From Monosporascus cannonballus (taxonomy: Eukaryota; Ascomycota; Sordariomycetes; Xylariales), in the NCBI GenBank assembly GCA_004154925.1, contig QJNS01000037.1, positions 310,001-374,000 of the forward strand: a DNA stretch of 64,000 bases, read 5' to 3'. Positions within the stretch are counted from its first letter, which is position 1. Each line of letters starts with the position of its first letter. A program made the translations under genes and the position numbers. The notes below the pieces were generated by a model that was not told where the DNA came from, did not search any database, and saw nothing but the letters and a program-made list of their open reading frames with translations. This document shows positions 23,486 through 35,209 of the stretch, piece by piece.

Positions 23486-26297
23486 GGGCGTGTTCGGGAC
23501 ACTTCAATAACGCGTATTTGTGGGGAATCAACATTATTTTTAATAAACCGTTCAAGTTTATTAATATTAGCATTTTTATTTCTTTCTGCTAAAAATTAAT
23601 AATTTTTTGTCGCAAATTTAAATAAATTATATTTAATTAATATATTAGGTTTTGATTTTAATTTTAATTATTTTCAAAATATTAAAATTATTAATAAATA
23701 ATATATAAATTATATTAAATATTTTATTTTATTTTAAAACCTTTTTTAATAATATATTTTAATAATATTATAAATTTAAATTTTTATAATTATTATTTTA
23801 TAATTTTGTAATAAAATTTAATATTTTTCGTAATTAAAAGCTATAATAATAATAAACAAAACGTCAAAAACGTACCGTTCTTAATAAAAATAATTAATTA
23901 TTATCGTTATTACTTTTGTAATTATGTATTTTCATTTTTAATACCGCATAAAAATATATATTAATAATATAATAAATATTATATACATAATTAAGATATT
24001 ATATTTAGTTAGTAGTTATTTTCGAAAATTTATAATAATAATAATATATATTATGTGTTATATAATTAATTATTAACGAAAATGGATTTAAAAATATTAC
24101 AGATTTCGATACATAAAAAATTAATTTTTTTTATATTCTAATTTAAGATTTGTTTATTTGGTTTACAGTAATTTATTTTATAAACTTTTAAATATTTTTA
24201 TTATATTAATATATTTTATTATTAAATCCGTTAATATTTATTTTTATCGAAAAATTATAAATAATAAGAAGACTTTTTATAATTTATAAATATATTGAAA
24301 ATATTTAATAATGTTTATTTTAAAATTAAAATTAAAAATGATATTTTTAAATAAAAAAATAAAACAGTTATAAATAATTTATTAATAAATATATTAATTA
24401 TTTATAATTTTAATAATAACAGTTTATCCCGTAATATTAAATATATTATTAATAAATAAAATTTTTATTTTATATTATAAAATGTTATAATATTTTTAAA
24501 AATAAATATAAATTAAAATGAAATTATATATAGCGGAAAAACTATATAATTTAAAATACACGTAATTATGAAACGTTATCGAAAAAAGTTTGAATAAATA
24601 AAAAAATGTTTTTAAAACTTTTTTAAAACTTTTTTATTTATACATTAATAATATAATAAAATATATTTACGTTATCATTAACTTTTTTAATTTCTTATTA
24701 GATTATAATAAAATTATAAAAGAAATATAAAATATATATTAACAATTTGGAAAAAATTAAAAATATAAATAATAAAATACAAATAATATTATTATTTTTA
24801 TAAATTAATTAAAAACATTAATATTAAAATATAATAAATTAATTTTTAAATATAACAAGGTTTTAATTAGTTTTTTAAGTAAAATAAATTATATATTATA
24901 TTATATTAAAATATATTAATTAGAAAAATAATTTCTTAAAAACTTATTTATTTATTATTTTTTAATATTTTTATGATTTTTAGTATTTTTGTTATATTTA
25001 TTATTTTTATTATTTTTATTAATTTTTATATTTAAAAAGTTTATAATATTTTTATTATTATTATAAAATATTTTTTATAATAAATTATTATTTTAATAAT
25101 TTATTTCAAAAAGTTAGTTATAAAATATTATATTTTTGAATTATTAACATAATTTTATAAAAATAAATATTTATTTATTATAATTCGAAAATAATTTCGG
25201 CTTTTCTGATAAAAATATTTATTTTTTATTAATAATTAAGTTTTATAAAAATTTTTATAATATTTTTTAAATAAAAAAAATAATAATATTAATATTTTTA
25301 AAAAAGTTAATAATTAATTTATTTTTAATTTTAATAAAAATTTAATATATTTCAAAATTTTATATTAAAAACGTTTTATTTTAAAATGTATTTAAATAAT
25401 AATTAAATATTATTATATAATTTAATATAAAAAATAGTATTAATTTTTAGGTAATTTTCTTATATTTTAAATTTATTTATAAAAATTTAAAAAAATATTT
25501 TAATTAAAATTATTAATTTTCTTAATATAAATTATATTTAAAATTTATTTAAAAATACTTATATTTATTTTTTATTTATTTTTATATTACTAAAACTTTT
25601 TACGTATTTAATTTATTAATTACGGTTTAATAATTATATTTTTCAATTTTATAATTCAAAATATTAAATTTTTTATTATGTTATTTTTAATATAATTTAA
25701 AAAATATTATTATTTTAAACGAAATTTAAAAATAATATATATATAATTAATTATTATTTTCGATTAAATTTGGCTTTTAGTTTATTTTAAAAATACTAAA
25801 ATTAATAAAAATCTCAATAATTTTAACTTAATATTATTAAATATAAATAATAAGTAATAAATCCGGAAAACAATTTATGTAAAAGTATATTAATAAAATA
25901 ATAATTATATTAAACATAAAATATCCTTTTTTTCGTAAAAACTTTATATTTTAAAAAATATCAAGATTTATTTTTAATTTAATATAAAAATTAAATTACC
26001 TTATTAATATTTTTAATATATTTTTATCCGAATAAATTAATATTTTTTTAATTAATATAGTTTTGATTTTATTTTAAATACGTTATATTTTATTAAATAA
26101 AAATATTGATATTATATCTAATAATATATATATTAAAAAATAATCATAATTTAATTATATTAAGAAATAATAAAATTAATTAAAATTGAAATTAAAATAA
26201 TAAAAAATTAATATTAATAAATTTATTAATATTTTGCTAATTAACAGGGCTGGTATGGGCCATAAATATCAGTTGTTGAAGTGTCCCGAATACCACC
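23486..26297 (+). mobile_element. PIF/Harbinger-like DNA transposon copy 1 (2.81 kb), RIP-degraded
   Basis: The left end GGGCGTGTTCGGGACACTTC and right end GAAGTGTCCCGAATACCACC are inverted repeats. TTA lies on both sides (23483-23485 and 26298-26300). A 3-bp TTA duplication and a GGG-starting TIR fit PIF/Harbinger. The interior is extremely AT-rich with no surviving transposase. The element is an inverted copy of 30236-32758: its left end matches the right end of that copy (GTTGATTCCCCACAAATACG) and vice versa (GCCATAAATATCAGTTGTTG). Strand labels are arbitrary. Family assignment rests on TIR and TSD only. Confidence 0.75.
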
Positions 26298-26328
26298 TTA
26301 ATCTAACCTTTATTCTAGCAGATTGATC

Positions 26329-26891
26329 CTATCGGTTGCTTAGCAGCTGTTCATAACTTACAGTGATCAGCTCCACTATGTTTCCCCACGGATCCTGCAC
26401 GTATGTGCCTTCCTCCCCATCAAGTGTACCGACACCTCCGACGGCTTTGCCCCAATACTCGAGTACTTTACGGCGCATTGCCTCTATGTCAGGGGTTGTG
26501 ATGGCAAAATGGAAGAACCCCCCAAGCATGATGTGCTGCCCATTCCCAATATGAGTTTCTCTTCGGGGATCGATCTTGGGGTCAATAAACTCGAACAACT
26601 CAATTCCCACAGAGTTCCCCGTGCCGAGGTACGCCAGCTTCACCTTCCGCACCACAGGAGGTAAGATGTTCAGCGCGGCCGTGTCTTCATTGGCATCCCT
26701 ATCCTCAAAGCTGATTGATCGAAGTTGCCTAAAGCCAAAAACATCCATGTACCACTTCTGCGCAACCTCGACATCTGGAACAGCTAGTCCGATGTGGTTC
26801 ACGGGGTGGTTGAAGGCTCTCTATTCAGCCAGATTAGCCCTTAACTAGTAATTACCACCGTCGACGAATTCTCTGGAGTTACCTTTGCCAT
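26329..26891 (-). CDS. VOC-fold (glyoxalase/dioxygenase superfamily) protein
   Basis: This 166-aa protein belongs to the vicinal oxygen chelate superfamily, which includes glyoxalases, isomerases and extradiol dioxygenases. Exon 1 is 26883-26891 (Met-Ala-Lys), the intron 26821-26882 (62 nt, GTAACT...GCTAAT...ATAG) and exon 2 26329-26820. This start was chosen because exon 2 has no ATG before the conserved RAFNHPVNHIGLAVPDV, and splicing joins in frame. Likely metal ligands are His12 (NHIG), Glu77 (IELFEF), His107 (FFHFAI) and Glu153 (GNIVELI), with VQDPWGN before the last. The substrate is unknown. It lies beside a dehydrogenase and a Zn2Cys6 regulator and may act in polyketide tailoring, for example isomerisation or hydrolysis. 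It appears intact. Confidence 0.85.
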
Positions 26892-27356
26892 GATGATTCC
26901 GTTTGGATCGTTTGGATTGCCTGAGTTGCTATGTAGAACAGAGCCGATGCTTAAGCAATTGAGTGGGCATGTAGAGCACCATAATGCACCATAATCTGAC
27001 GGATATTTAGGGTGCCAACCTACTTATGTGCTGAGCTGATCGTAAAGGGTAATTCCCCTTTGCTCCGGACTGATCGCCGAGCTTCACGGACAAAACCCCG
27101 AGCAGACGCAATACGGCCCAGATGCTTTTGGTTACTATATCAAATATCGTCATGAACCCCGTGAGTCCGATGCCATCTGAGGCCCGAAACATGTCACTCG
27201 GTGCTCCGGGCCGATGATTACATCAGCAGACTTGGTAGGGCTATGATCGCCGTTTATATCAGCCAGGCTACTCCTGCCAATAACGGGGCCTGATTGGGAA
27301 AAGTTCCTGCGATCCATCCCTTATAAAATAATTTAGAAGCCCTCTTGAGATTCATC
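26892..27356. promoter_or_regulatory. Divergent promoter region of VOC gene and dehydrogenase
   Basis: 465 bp separate the two start codons. TATAAA at 27322-27327 lies about 30 bp before the dehydrogenase ATG. Such shared spacers usually carry the sites of a cluster regulator, but I cannot name a binding motif here. Confidence 0.4.
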
Positions 27357-28302
27357 ATGCCGTCATCGCGGTTCATTGGGGAGGTTATCGCGATCACTGG
27401 AGCCGCATCTGGCATTGGGAGAGCCTTGGCCCTCCTCTTGGCAGCGGAGGGTGCCCTCCTATCCCTCGCCGACGTCAATGCTGTGGCCCTAGCGGAAGTG
27501 AAAGCCGGAGTGCTCCAGCGTCGGCCCGATTCCGCAACGGACGCTACCATCCTTACCACCGTAGTAGATGTACGTTCGAGAAAGTCCTGCGAAGAGTGGA
27601 TACAAGCCACCGTTTCACACTTTGGGAAGCCCATTGCTGGGGCAGCCAACCTAGCAGGTGTGATTGGACGGAGCATCACCCAAGAGGGTGGCAGCACACG
27701 GAGTATCCAGGATGACGAGTTCGACTGGGTGATGCAGGTCAACGTCAATGGAACGTTGAACTGCATGCGCGCCGAGCTGCCGCATATGCGGACCGGCGAC
27801 GCTGGGGGAGGTGGGGTGCTATTGTGAACGCCTCCAGTATCTCCGGCATCATGGGGTTTGAACGCAACTGTCCCTACGTGGCCGCCAAGCATTCCATCGT
27901 AGGCTTGACGCGCACCGCGGCTAAGGAGGAAGGTTCCAACGCTACCAGAGTCAATGCAGTTGCTCCGTAAGTCTAACACCATATCCTTACTCTACAATAT
28001 ACAGCAATCAAACAGACACGATGCATCATGTAACACTGCTCTATTGATGCCGTGTCCCCGCCGAAGGAGGCGCATATGTAATGACGACTAACACTATTTG
28101 GGGCATCATTGCGACGCCTATGATTAAACAGATCGAGGCGTCTTCCGGGTCCACGGAGTTGTTTGGCAAGGGCGATCCCGGAGCCTTAGCTCGAAAAGGG
28201 GATCCGGAGGAAGTGGCCGAAGCTATCGCGTTTCTTCTCGGCCCGCAAAGCAGCTTCATTAGTGGCGTTGTGCTTCCCATCGATGGGGGATTCGCATGCT
28301 AA
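27357..28302 (+). pseudogene. Short-chain dehydrogenase/reductase, frame and splice site damaged
   Basis: An NAD(P)-dependent SDR of classical type: cofactor motif TGAASGIG (14-21), ANLAG in place of NNAG, catalytic Ser in NASSISG, YVAAK for Tyr-xxx-Lys and a C-terminal GVVLPIDGGF. Two lesions are visible. The frame breaks in a run of four G at 27813-27816, where one more base would join MRTGDAGGG to AIVNASS. The intron that starts GTAAGT at 27967 after VNAVAP has no in-frame AG; the expected junction before GIIATPMIK reads TATTTGG (28096-28101) instead of TATTTAG. Either it is a pseudogene or one lesion is a sequencing error. It stands between the VOC gene and the regulator and would have been a ketoreductase or alcohol dehydrogenase for the polyketide. 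Confidence 0.75.
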
Positions 28303-28908
28303 GCATCTCAAGCACTCGTTGGGTCGACATGGGTAGCGGGTTGAAGGCTTTCCAAGGGGGCACTTGTTGGAATAGGGGCATTGGCGCCTCACACCACTTG
28401 CGTATATAGATGTGTAGCCCTCCCCAGCCGGAGACTGGACACTTAAATGGAATCTAACGGGTATTCGTCCTATCTTTGACAGCACTAGCGTCTGAGCTGG
28501 GAAAAAGAGTGGCTGCTACCCCAAGCTTGTGTGGGGATGCCCACAAAGTGCAATTCATAAGATGTGCTCAAACCAAGTTGATAGCCATTAGACCACTAAG
28601 TGACCAACTTGAAGTCTTGGAGACCAGGCAACTATATATATACATGTGGGGCTCTCCGTCCCCCAGTTCTACCCCTCCTTCCAAGTTTGTTATAGACAAG
28701 TTATCCATTACAACATCACATACATAGCTCGCTTGTGAAGTCTGGGGTACCTAACGAAGGGCCGCGGTCGAGTAAGGGTGAAACGCAATAAAGAGATCTG
28801 TTCGCTGCCCTGTCAACTATATACAAATTTCATGTGCATTGCCCTTCGCCAACGACCCAAGTAACGTTGGTAGTGGGTTTCTATCAACGATCCATTAGAC
28901 GCGACGGC
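28303..28908. other. Intergenic, convergent 3' ends
   Basis: About 600 bp between the ends of the dehydrogenase and the regulator gene. It must hold both terminators. No further gene is seen. Confidence 0.45.
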
Positions 28909-30042
28909 CTAATCATTCAAATCGATCTCCTGTTCCGCCAAGGAAGCTTTAATGTCGTAGTTCTCGTGAAAGAATTTTGAGGATCTAATGGTCTGCACAG
29001 TGAGATCTGTCTCTAGTCGTTTCAACGTCAAGTAAAAGTCGGACCGCTCAATAGAAGCAGTCATGTGCTTGAAGGCCGCCCAATGTTTGGTCGAGGCTAG
29101 ATGGTGCATCTCCATAACCCTTCCCTCCAGGATTTCTAAGAGTTCGGCATTTCCAGCTTCATTCGGCGAGCTCTTGGCCCAAGCCAGGTACTCCGCCACG
29201 GCTTGAGATAGACCTGCGAGCTTTGCCTGTGTGTTGAATATAGTAGAAATGAAGTCTACCACCGGTGCCGACGGGAACGTTTGGTCGCCCGTATCTATAG
29301 TAGACGGCATAACTAATGCCGGTGTCATGGTGGCGCTCCCGCGTCCGCTCATTGTGCGCAGCTCGTTTAGACTGGGAACTGAGCTCTGGCGCGGCGGTCC
29401 GGAGAAGAGATCGTCCTCTGTTATCTGGGATACGACCCCGGGAGCCATCGAACTCTCTTGTAACGTCCGTAAAAACTCGTCGGTACCATCGTCGCAGTCC
29501 CCGAACGGTGCGTTAATTCCCGAAAAAAATCACTGGTCGGTAGCACCGGCCCGGACGTGATCGGTGGTGGTTGAAGGGGTATCTGAAGGTCCAGCATGGT
29601 GTTGTCGGGCAATGTATTAAAAACCAATGGATTTGATATGCTTAAGCCCTGGCTAGAGGCTCCGGTTCTCTGTTCCATGATCTGAGCTTCCGCTTTGGCT
29701 CCAGTTCCGTGTGGTATTAGCCCCTATTCAGCTATATGGTAGGTATGGCTTTTCAATAAGAAAAGCTTTTAGATTTAAGGGTCCAACGAAAACTTTCATG
29801 GGGGAGACGGAGACAAGATCCTTACCGACTCGATCTTGCAGACTTTCAATCGTCTGCACCAAGTCTCCCCGTGTCGGCGTTGATGACGAGGTATATATGC
29901 ATTCCTCTCCCGATCGCCTGCACTTCTCACACGCCGGTTGCTCCCCATTGCAACGCACCTTGCGGTCGCGGCAAGATTTGCATGCGATATGTCTAGACAT
30001 ATTCGATAAAGACGAAATGCATAAGTTCGCTGGAATGAGCAA
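28909..30042 (-). CDS. Zn2Cys6 transcription factor, probable cluster regulator
   Basis: Exon 1 (about 29826-30042) encodes a fungal binuclear zinc cluster, C-x2-C-x6-C-x6-C-x2-C-x6-C, from CKSCRDRKVRC to GEEC. An LQDRV segment follows and continues after a 127-nt intron (29699-29825, GTAAGG...TGGAG) as a short coiled linker, AKAEAQIMEQ. The start is either 30042 or Met15 at 30000. Downstream the frame must change near a T7 run (29523-29529, minus). Either one base is missing there, giving about 321 aa from Met15, or a second 77-nt intron with a weak GTGATT donor (29457-29533) is removed, giving 295 aa in frame. The C-terminal part (FISTIFNTQAKLAGLSQAV) is of the AflR-like kind by general look only. 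The position in the cluster suggests a pathway-specific activator. Confidence 0.8.
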
Positions 30043-30235
30043 TCTCTGCAGCGGGTGCGACTCATACGATTAAAGATGATGTTTCCGGTTCACGATTAAA
30101 TAGGAGAACATAGGTTTGCCTTCTGGAATAGACACTTCCAGGACTATCCCACGCTTGAATGGCGACTGAGTAGCAGGTAAACTGCATCCTGGTCATTAGA
30201 TATCCCTACCAGTGTAGGCGTGATCTTCCTTTTTA

Positions 30236-32758
30236 GGTGGTGTTCGGGACATTTTAACAACTGATATTTATGGCCCGTGCTAGCTCTGTTAATTAGTGAA
30301 ACGTTAATAAATTTGTTAATATTAAATTTTTTTTATTATTTTAAGTTTTATTTTAATTAATTTTATTATTTCGTAATATAAATAAATAATTACCGTTTTT
30401 AATATATATATTAATAAATCTAATATTAATATTTTTATTTAATAAAATATAACGTATTTAAAATAAAATCAAAAATTATAAAATTAAAAACATATAATTA
30501 TTAAACCGTAATTAATAAATTAAATACGTAAAAAAGTTTGGTAATATAAAAATAAATAAAAAATAAATATAATTATTTTTAAATAAATTTTAAGTATAAT
30601 TTATAATAAAAAATACACAATTTTAATTAATTTTTTTAAATTTTTATAATTAAATTCAAAATATAAGGAAATTACTTAAAACTTAATATTATTTTTTATA
30701 TTAAATTATATAATAATATTAAATTATTATTTAAATATATTTTAAAATAAAAATTTTTTAATATAAAATTTTAAAATGCATTAAATTTTATAGAATTATA
30801 TTTAAATTTTTTATGAAAATTAAAAATAAATTAATTATTAACCAAAAAAAATAAATAATTTTATTAAAAAAAAGGAAATTATTTTCGTATTATAATAAAT
30901 ATATATTTATATTTATAAGTATTTTGTTAATAATTTAAAAATATAAAAATTTATAATAAAAAATTAAATATAAATAAAATTTTAAACTTTTTAATAAAAT
31001 TTATATTATATAATTTCACGATAATATATTAATTTATATTATCCGAATTTAAATTTATAATAATTAATTTATTATTATATTTTTTAATTTAAGTAATAAT
31101 TTAAAATTTTAATAATTTAAAGATTTTGAAAAAAATAAAAATTTAAATTGTAAAAATTACGTACGTAATAAAAAATATTCTATAATAATAATAAAAACAT
31201 TACGAATTTTTTAAATATAAAAAATAATATAAATAATACAAATAATATAAATATAAAGACATAAAAATATTAAAAATATTAAAATAATACAAATAATAAA
31301 AATATTTAAAAATAAATAAATAATTTTTTAAATTAATATATTTTATTTAAAAACTATTAAATTTATGTATAAAATAAATATATTGTATATTTAATAATAT
31401 TTAAAATATTATAATAAAACTGTAAAAAATTAATTAATTTTTTAACGTTTATTAATTAATTTATTATATTTTAATATTAAATGTTTTTAGTTAATTTACA
31501 ATAATAATATTATTATTTTTATTTTATTGTTTTGATTTTTATTTTAATTCAAATATTTAATATATATTTTATTTTTTTTTATAATTTTAATATAATTTAA
31601 TAAAAAATTAAAAAAGTTAACGATAACGTAAATATATTTTAATATAATATTAATATATAAAAATATGTTTTTTTATTTATTAAAAGTTTTTATAATATCG
31701 TTCCGTAAATACGTACATTTTAAATTATATGGTTTTTTCGACATATATAATTTTATTTTAATTTATATTTATTTTTAAAAATATTATTATATTTCATAAT
31801 ATAAAATCAAATTTATTTATTAATAATATATTTAATATTACGGAATAAATATTTAGTTTTAAAAATTAAACATTATTATAATTAATTTTATTATTAAAAC
31901 TTTTACCGTTATTTATAATTTTTTTAATTTATTAATATGTAAATAAATTTTTTATTAAAATTATAAATAATTAATATATTAGTTAATAATTTGTTTTATA
32001 ATTTCTTTATATTTTTCATTTAAAAAATTATTTTTAGTTTTACTTTTACAATAAAAATTCTGAAATATTTTAAATTTATTTATAAATTATAAAAAACATT
32101 TCCGTTATTTATAAATTTTTAATTTAAGTAAATATTAATAAATTTAATAATAAAATATATTAATATTATAAAAACGTTTAAAATATCATAAAATAAATAT
32201 TAAATAATATTATTATCTTTTATAAAATAATTTATCATAAATTAAATTTAAAAATTTTAAATTATAATATAAAAAAAATATCATTATTTTATTTATCGAA
32301 ATCCGTAATATTTTTAAATCTGTATTTTTTAATAATTAATTACATAATATATAATATATAATTTTTAAGTTTTTAATTTTTTTAAAATAATTATTAATTA
32401 AATATAATATCTCGGATATATATGAAATATTTATTAAATTATTAACATATATTTTTATATAGCGGTAAAAATTAAAATTAATAAATACGAAAATAATAAA
32501 AAAATAATGTAAAAATAAAATAATATTTTAAATATAATTTATATATTATTTATTAATAATTTAAATATTTTAAAAATTATTAAAATTAAAATAAAGGAAA
32601 ATTAATATATTAATTAAATATAATTCGTTTAAGTCCGTTAAAAAAATCAGTAATTTTCATTAAAAAAATAAGAATGCTAATATTAATAGATCCGAACGGT
32701 TTGTTGAAGATGATGTTGATTCCCCACAAATACGCGTTGAAATGTCCCGAACACGCCC
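30236..32758 (-). mobile_element. PIF/Harbinger-like DNA transposon copy 2 (2.52 kb), RIP-degraded
   Basis: The ends are GGTGGTGTTCGGGACATTTT and GAAATGTCCCGAACACGCCC, with TTA on both sides (30233-30235 and 32759-32761). Subterminal sequences match copy 1 in inverse order, so the two elements face each other across 26298-30235. The interior is AT-rich and non-coding. It is about 290 bp shorter than copy 1, so it carries an internal deletion or copy 1 an insertion. Confidence 0.75.
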
Positions 32759-33001
32759 TTACTTTCTTGAGTTATCATACAGCTTTCTTATTGCACTCGG
32801 ATTGAAGTTCAACGGGCTTTGAGGCTGAAGCTTATCAAATTTGGTACACCAACAGGATTCCTCGAACATCAGCTCCATGCAAGCGACCCTATCGCGCATA
32901 AGATGGCGTAAGTGGCGCCGGGGTTCGCTGCCGTCTAATGTGGGGTGAGGTTCTGAACAGCTAGTTTTATTGCTGGTCGACCCGGACCCTTTGGATGCCA
33001 T
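32759..33001 (-). CDS. Small ORF ending at the transposon junction
   Basis: An 80-aa frame (MASKGSGSTSNKT... to ...IRKLYDNSRK) with no homology I recognise. Its stop codon TAA is the target-site triplet of the Harbinger-like insertion at 32758, so the gene either happened to end there or is a truncated remnant. Deleting the transposon in thought still leaves TAA in frame. Coding status is uncertain. Confidence 0.3.
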   Translation of the reverse strand: MASKGSGSTSNKTSCSEPHPTLDGSEPRRHLRHLMRDRVACMELMFEESCWCTKFDKLQPQSPLNFNPSAIRKLYDNSRK

Positions 33002-33982
33002 TCTCCTCGGACACCATAGTAATAAGGCTGCATAGTCACGTGGTTCCAGTCAAACCCAGTGTAGACGAGACGGCGTGATTCATATACCTCCTCGACCCCC
33101 TGGTGGTTCAGTCTGTGTTTGATACGGTCGAAGAGGTGAATGCAAAAGTCAACCGTGCCACTGTCCTGGCAGCGCTACGGAGACGTGGGTGAACGTGGGT
33201 AAGCGCGGCTCCACCTCCAGGGGCCACAAACAGCCAGCGGCCTTCTTGAGCCTTCCCAGCCTCTAGAATAACGGAGCCTACCATTTCAGCTTGTAACCCT
33301 TCTTTCTATATCCGCATCCCCACTCTGATCTGTGCTCACTGCCCTGACTGCCGCTATATATCTCTCGATATGCTCTGGGATATAGCATATGCTCCCGTAT
33401 GTAGTACAGAGTCAGGGCGTAGCCGAGTCCCCCGGGACGTACCGCAATGGCTTGTTCGGGAGTACCTGACTGTGCCCAATTGCCAATCGATGAACAAAGA
33501 CAACCGTTTGGCAATCAGAGCATGCCGGAAACGGAAATGTCGTTCACTGGATATGGTAGCCCGAGTGGCTCGTCCATGTCGTTGTTTCCAATTGGGTCAA
33601 CTTGAGCTAGTCAGTGAACACCTTGCTTGCCCTTCAGGCTAACAAGGGCCGATGGTCCTCGGGAACCTAGTCCCGATATATAAGTTAAAGGGGTGATTTT
33701 GGTTGGTTACAGTACCTCCAATGGGCTACTCTATGCCATATAGGGTTAGGGTGTGTATAGAAGATTATATGGCATGTGGGGTTGTCGATTTCTTTTAAGA
33801 TCGATCATCTTTGAGAATTGGAAGCCTTCGATAGCGGTAAGCACCAGTAGAATGATCCCTGATGCCCAAGCCCATGCAAATTTGAATGTGATTCTACATG
33901 GTTATAAAGTGGCCTGGCGACGGTATCTAACTGAGATACACTCCTGTGAGACCCTGCATCACAAAGAAGCATTTAACTGAAA
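33002..33982. other. Intergenic, no gene supported
   Basis: Normal composition with several overlapping short ORFs, none conserved-looking. Confidence 0.4.
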
Positions 33983-34167
33983 AAGAAGTGTATTAAAGGT
34001 TGCATAACCTCTAGAAGGTCCATTATAGAAGGTGAAGGTGGTGAACCCTCCTTAAATACAGATAAAAACAGTGGTAGCCAAGAGATAAGACTACCGGAGT
34101 GGCCGAAGCAATTTCCACTAGCCGGTTAGCTAACTAAGCCATGGCGTTGCTAGGTTCAACAACTCCA
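33983..34167 (-). repeat. LTR fragment, family shared with 62188 onward
   Basis: The 20 bases at 33991-34010 are the exact reverse complement of 62346-62365. Similarity extends through GAAGGTCC, the ACAG..GTAAC/AGCC and AAGA(T)ACCGG words to an end reading, on the minus strand, TGGAGTTGTTGAACC, parallel to TGAAGTCGATCAAAC at 62188. A clear 5-bp target duplication was not found, so it may be truncated. Confidence 0.6.
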
Positions 34168-35209
34168 GTGAATTATACTAGTGAATTGAAATTGAAACAA
34201 GTAATGAGGGTCCCTTCGAAACATTGGCCTCATAGCTTATCTAGTGGGGGCGTCCTCAGTCGGGAATTGATACATCCCTGTTTAAGGGTCCCTTGTCATC
34301 TTAACTTGCGGTGATCTAGGGATTGATAGTGTCAACGAGACGTGCGTTGCAAGTCGTGGGGCAAAGATGGTCTTCGTGATACGCGGCCTTATACCACGAA
34401 TACCCCTGCACGTAAGATCGTGGTGCATACAGTTCGTAAGAGTTTCTAATGAGCTGGAATTCTAGAAAGCGAACTGCCCTTCTTGATAGAATCCACCGTT
34501 GGACGATCTACGCGTATTAGCTCCTATCCCGTTAGTTTACATCAGCCCACCGCTACCGACCCCCCGTATCGAGAAGACCACGGACAGAAGGTTATTCGCG
34601 ACAGGCAGGGCACCTAGCAAAGAATAAGCGGTTAGAGCGACATCGGACTATTTCCATCTTGGCAGAATGTGCCTTCTTCCACGAAGATGCCACAGGCTCG
34701 CACGATTGTCATTTCAAGACACTCATCCTCCGCGTGGATCTGCGAATATCCCCACGTCCCGCAGACCATTATGGCGGCTTCGCGATGCATTGCTTCTGTG
34801 ATTGGACCGTAACCTTCATCAGTCGTGCGATAATGAAGTACTGGTACGTCACGCCAAGCTATCGCTTGATGACCGCGGCTGGTGCAAACGGCATGACTTC
34901 TATCCGTTCTTACACCAGGTCTGTAGGAATTCTTTGGGACGGTTTATGTGTACCAGACAGGCTACGAACGTCTGTAAAGCCACATCTTCTCTTTGGGTCT
35001 TCAATGTAACCCAGCCCTGTCAGCTACCACCAGTAAAGGAGCTTGCAGTAACGGGCGCACTGCACACCCCCTGACAGTTTAGGGAGCTGAAAATAAGCTA
35101 GACATGTGGCATGCAGCCAGTCATATTCCTTTCTACAACGTTCTAGATGCCTGCAGCTATGATCCACTCCCGTTTACCATTTGCCGCGGCATATCCGTTG
35201 TCGCCGTAT
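34168..35209. other. Intergenic, no gene supported
   Basis: A frame of about 100 codons without stops exists on the minus strand near 34640-34950 but lacks a start codon and any motif I know. Nothing else is seen. Confidence 0.4.

Noticed and set aside
34090..34176. tRNA-like look (GGAGTGGCCGAAGC ... GGTTAGCTAACTAAGCC ... GGTTCAAC)
   Set aside because: The arms do not pair as a cloverleaf, and the stretch belongs to an LTR fragment shared with 62188.
34640..34950. Minus-strand frame of about 100 codons without stops
   Set aside because: No start codon, no known motif, and this length is within chance for normal GC.
34659..35009. Plus-strand 116-codon ORF
   Set aside because: Overlaps the minus frame, shows no conserved pattern and has no promoter signal.
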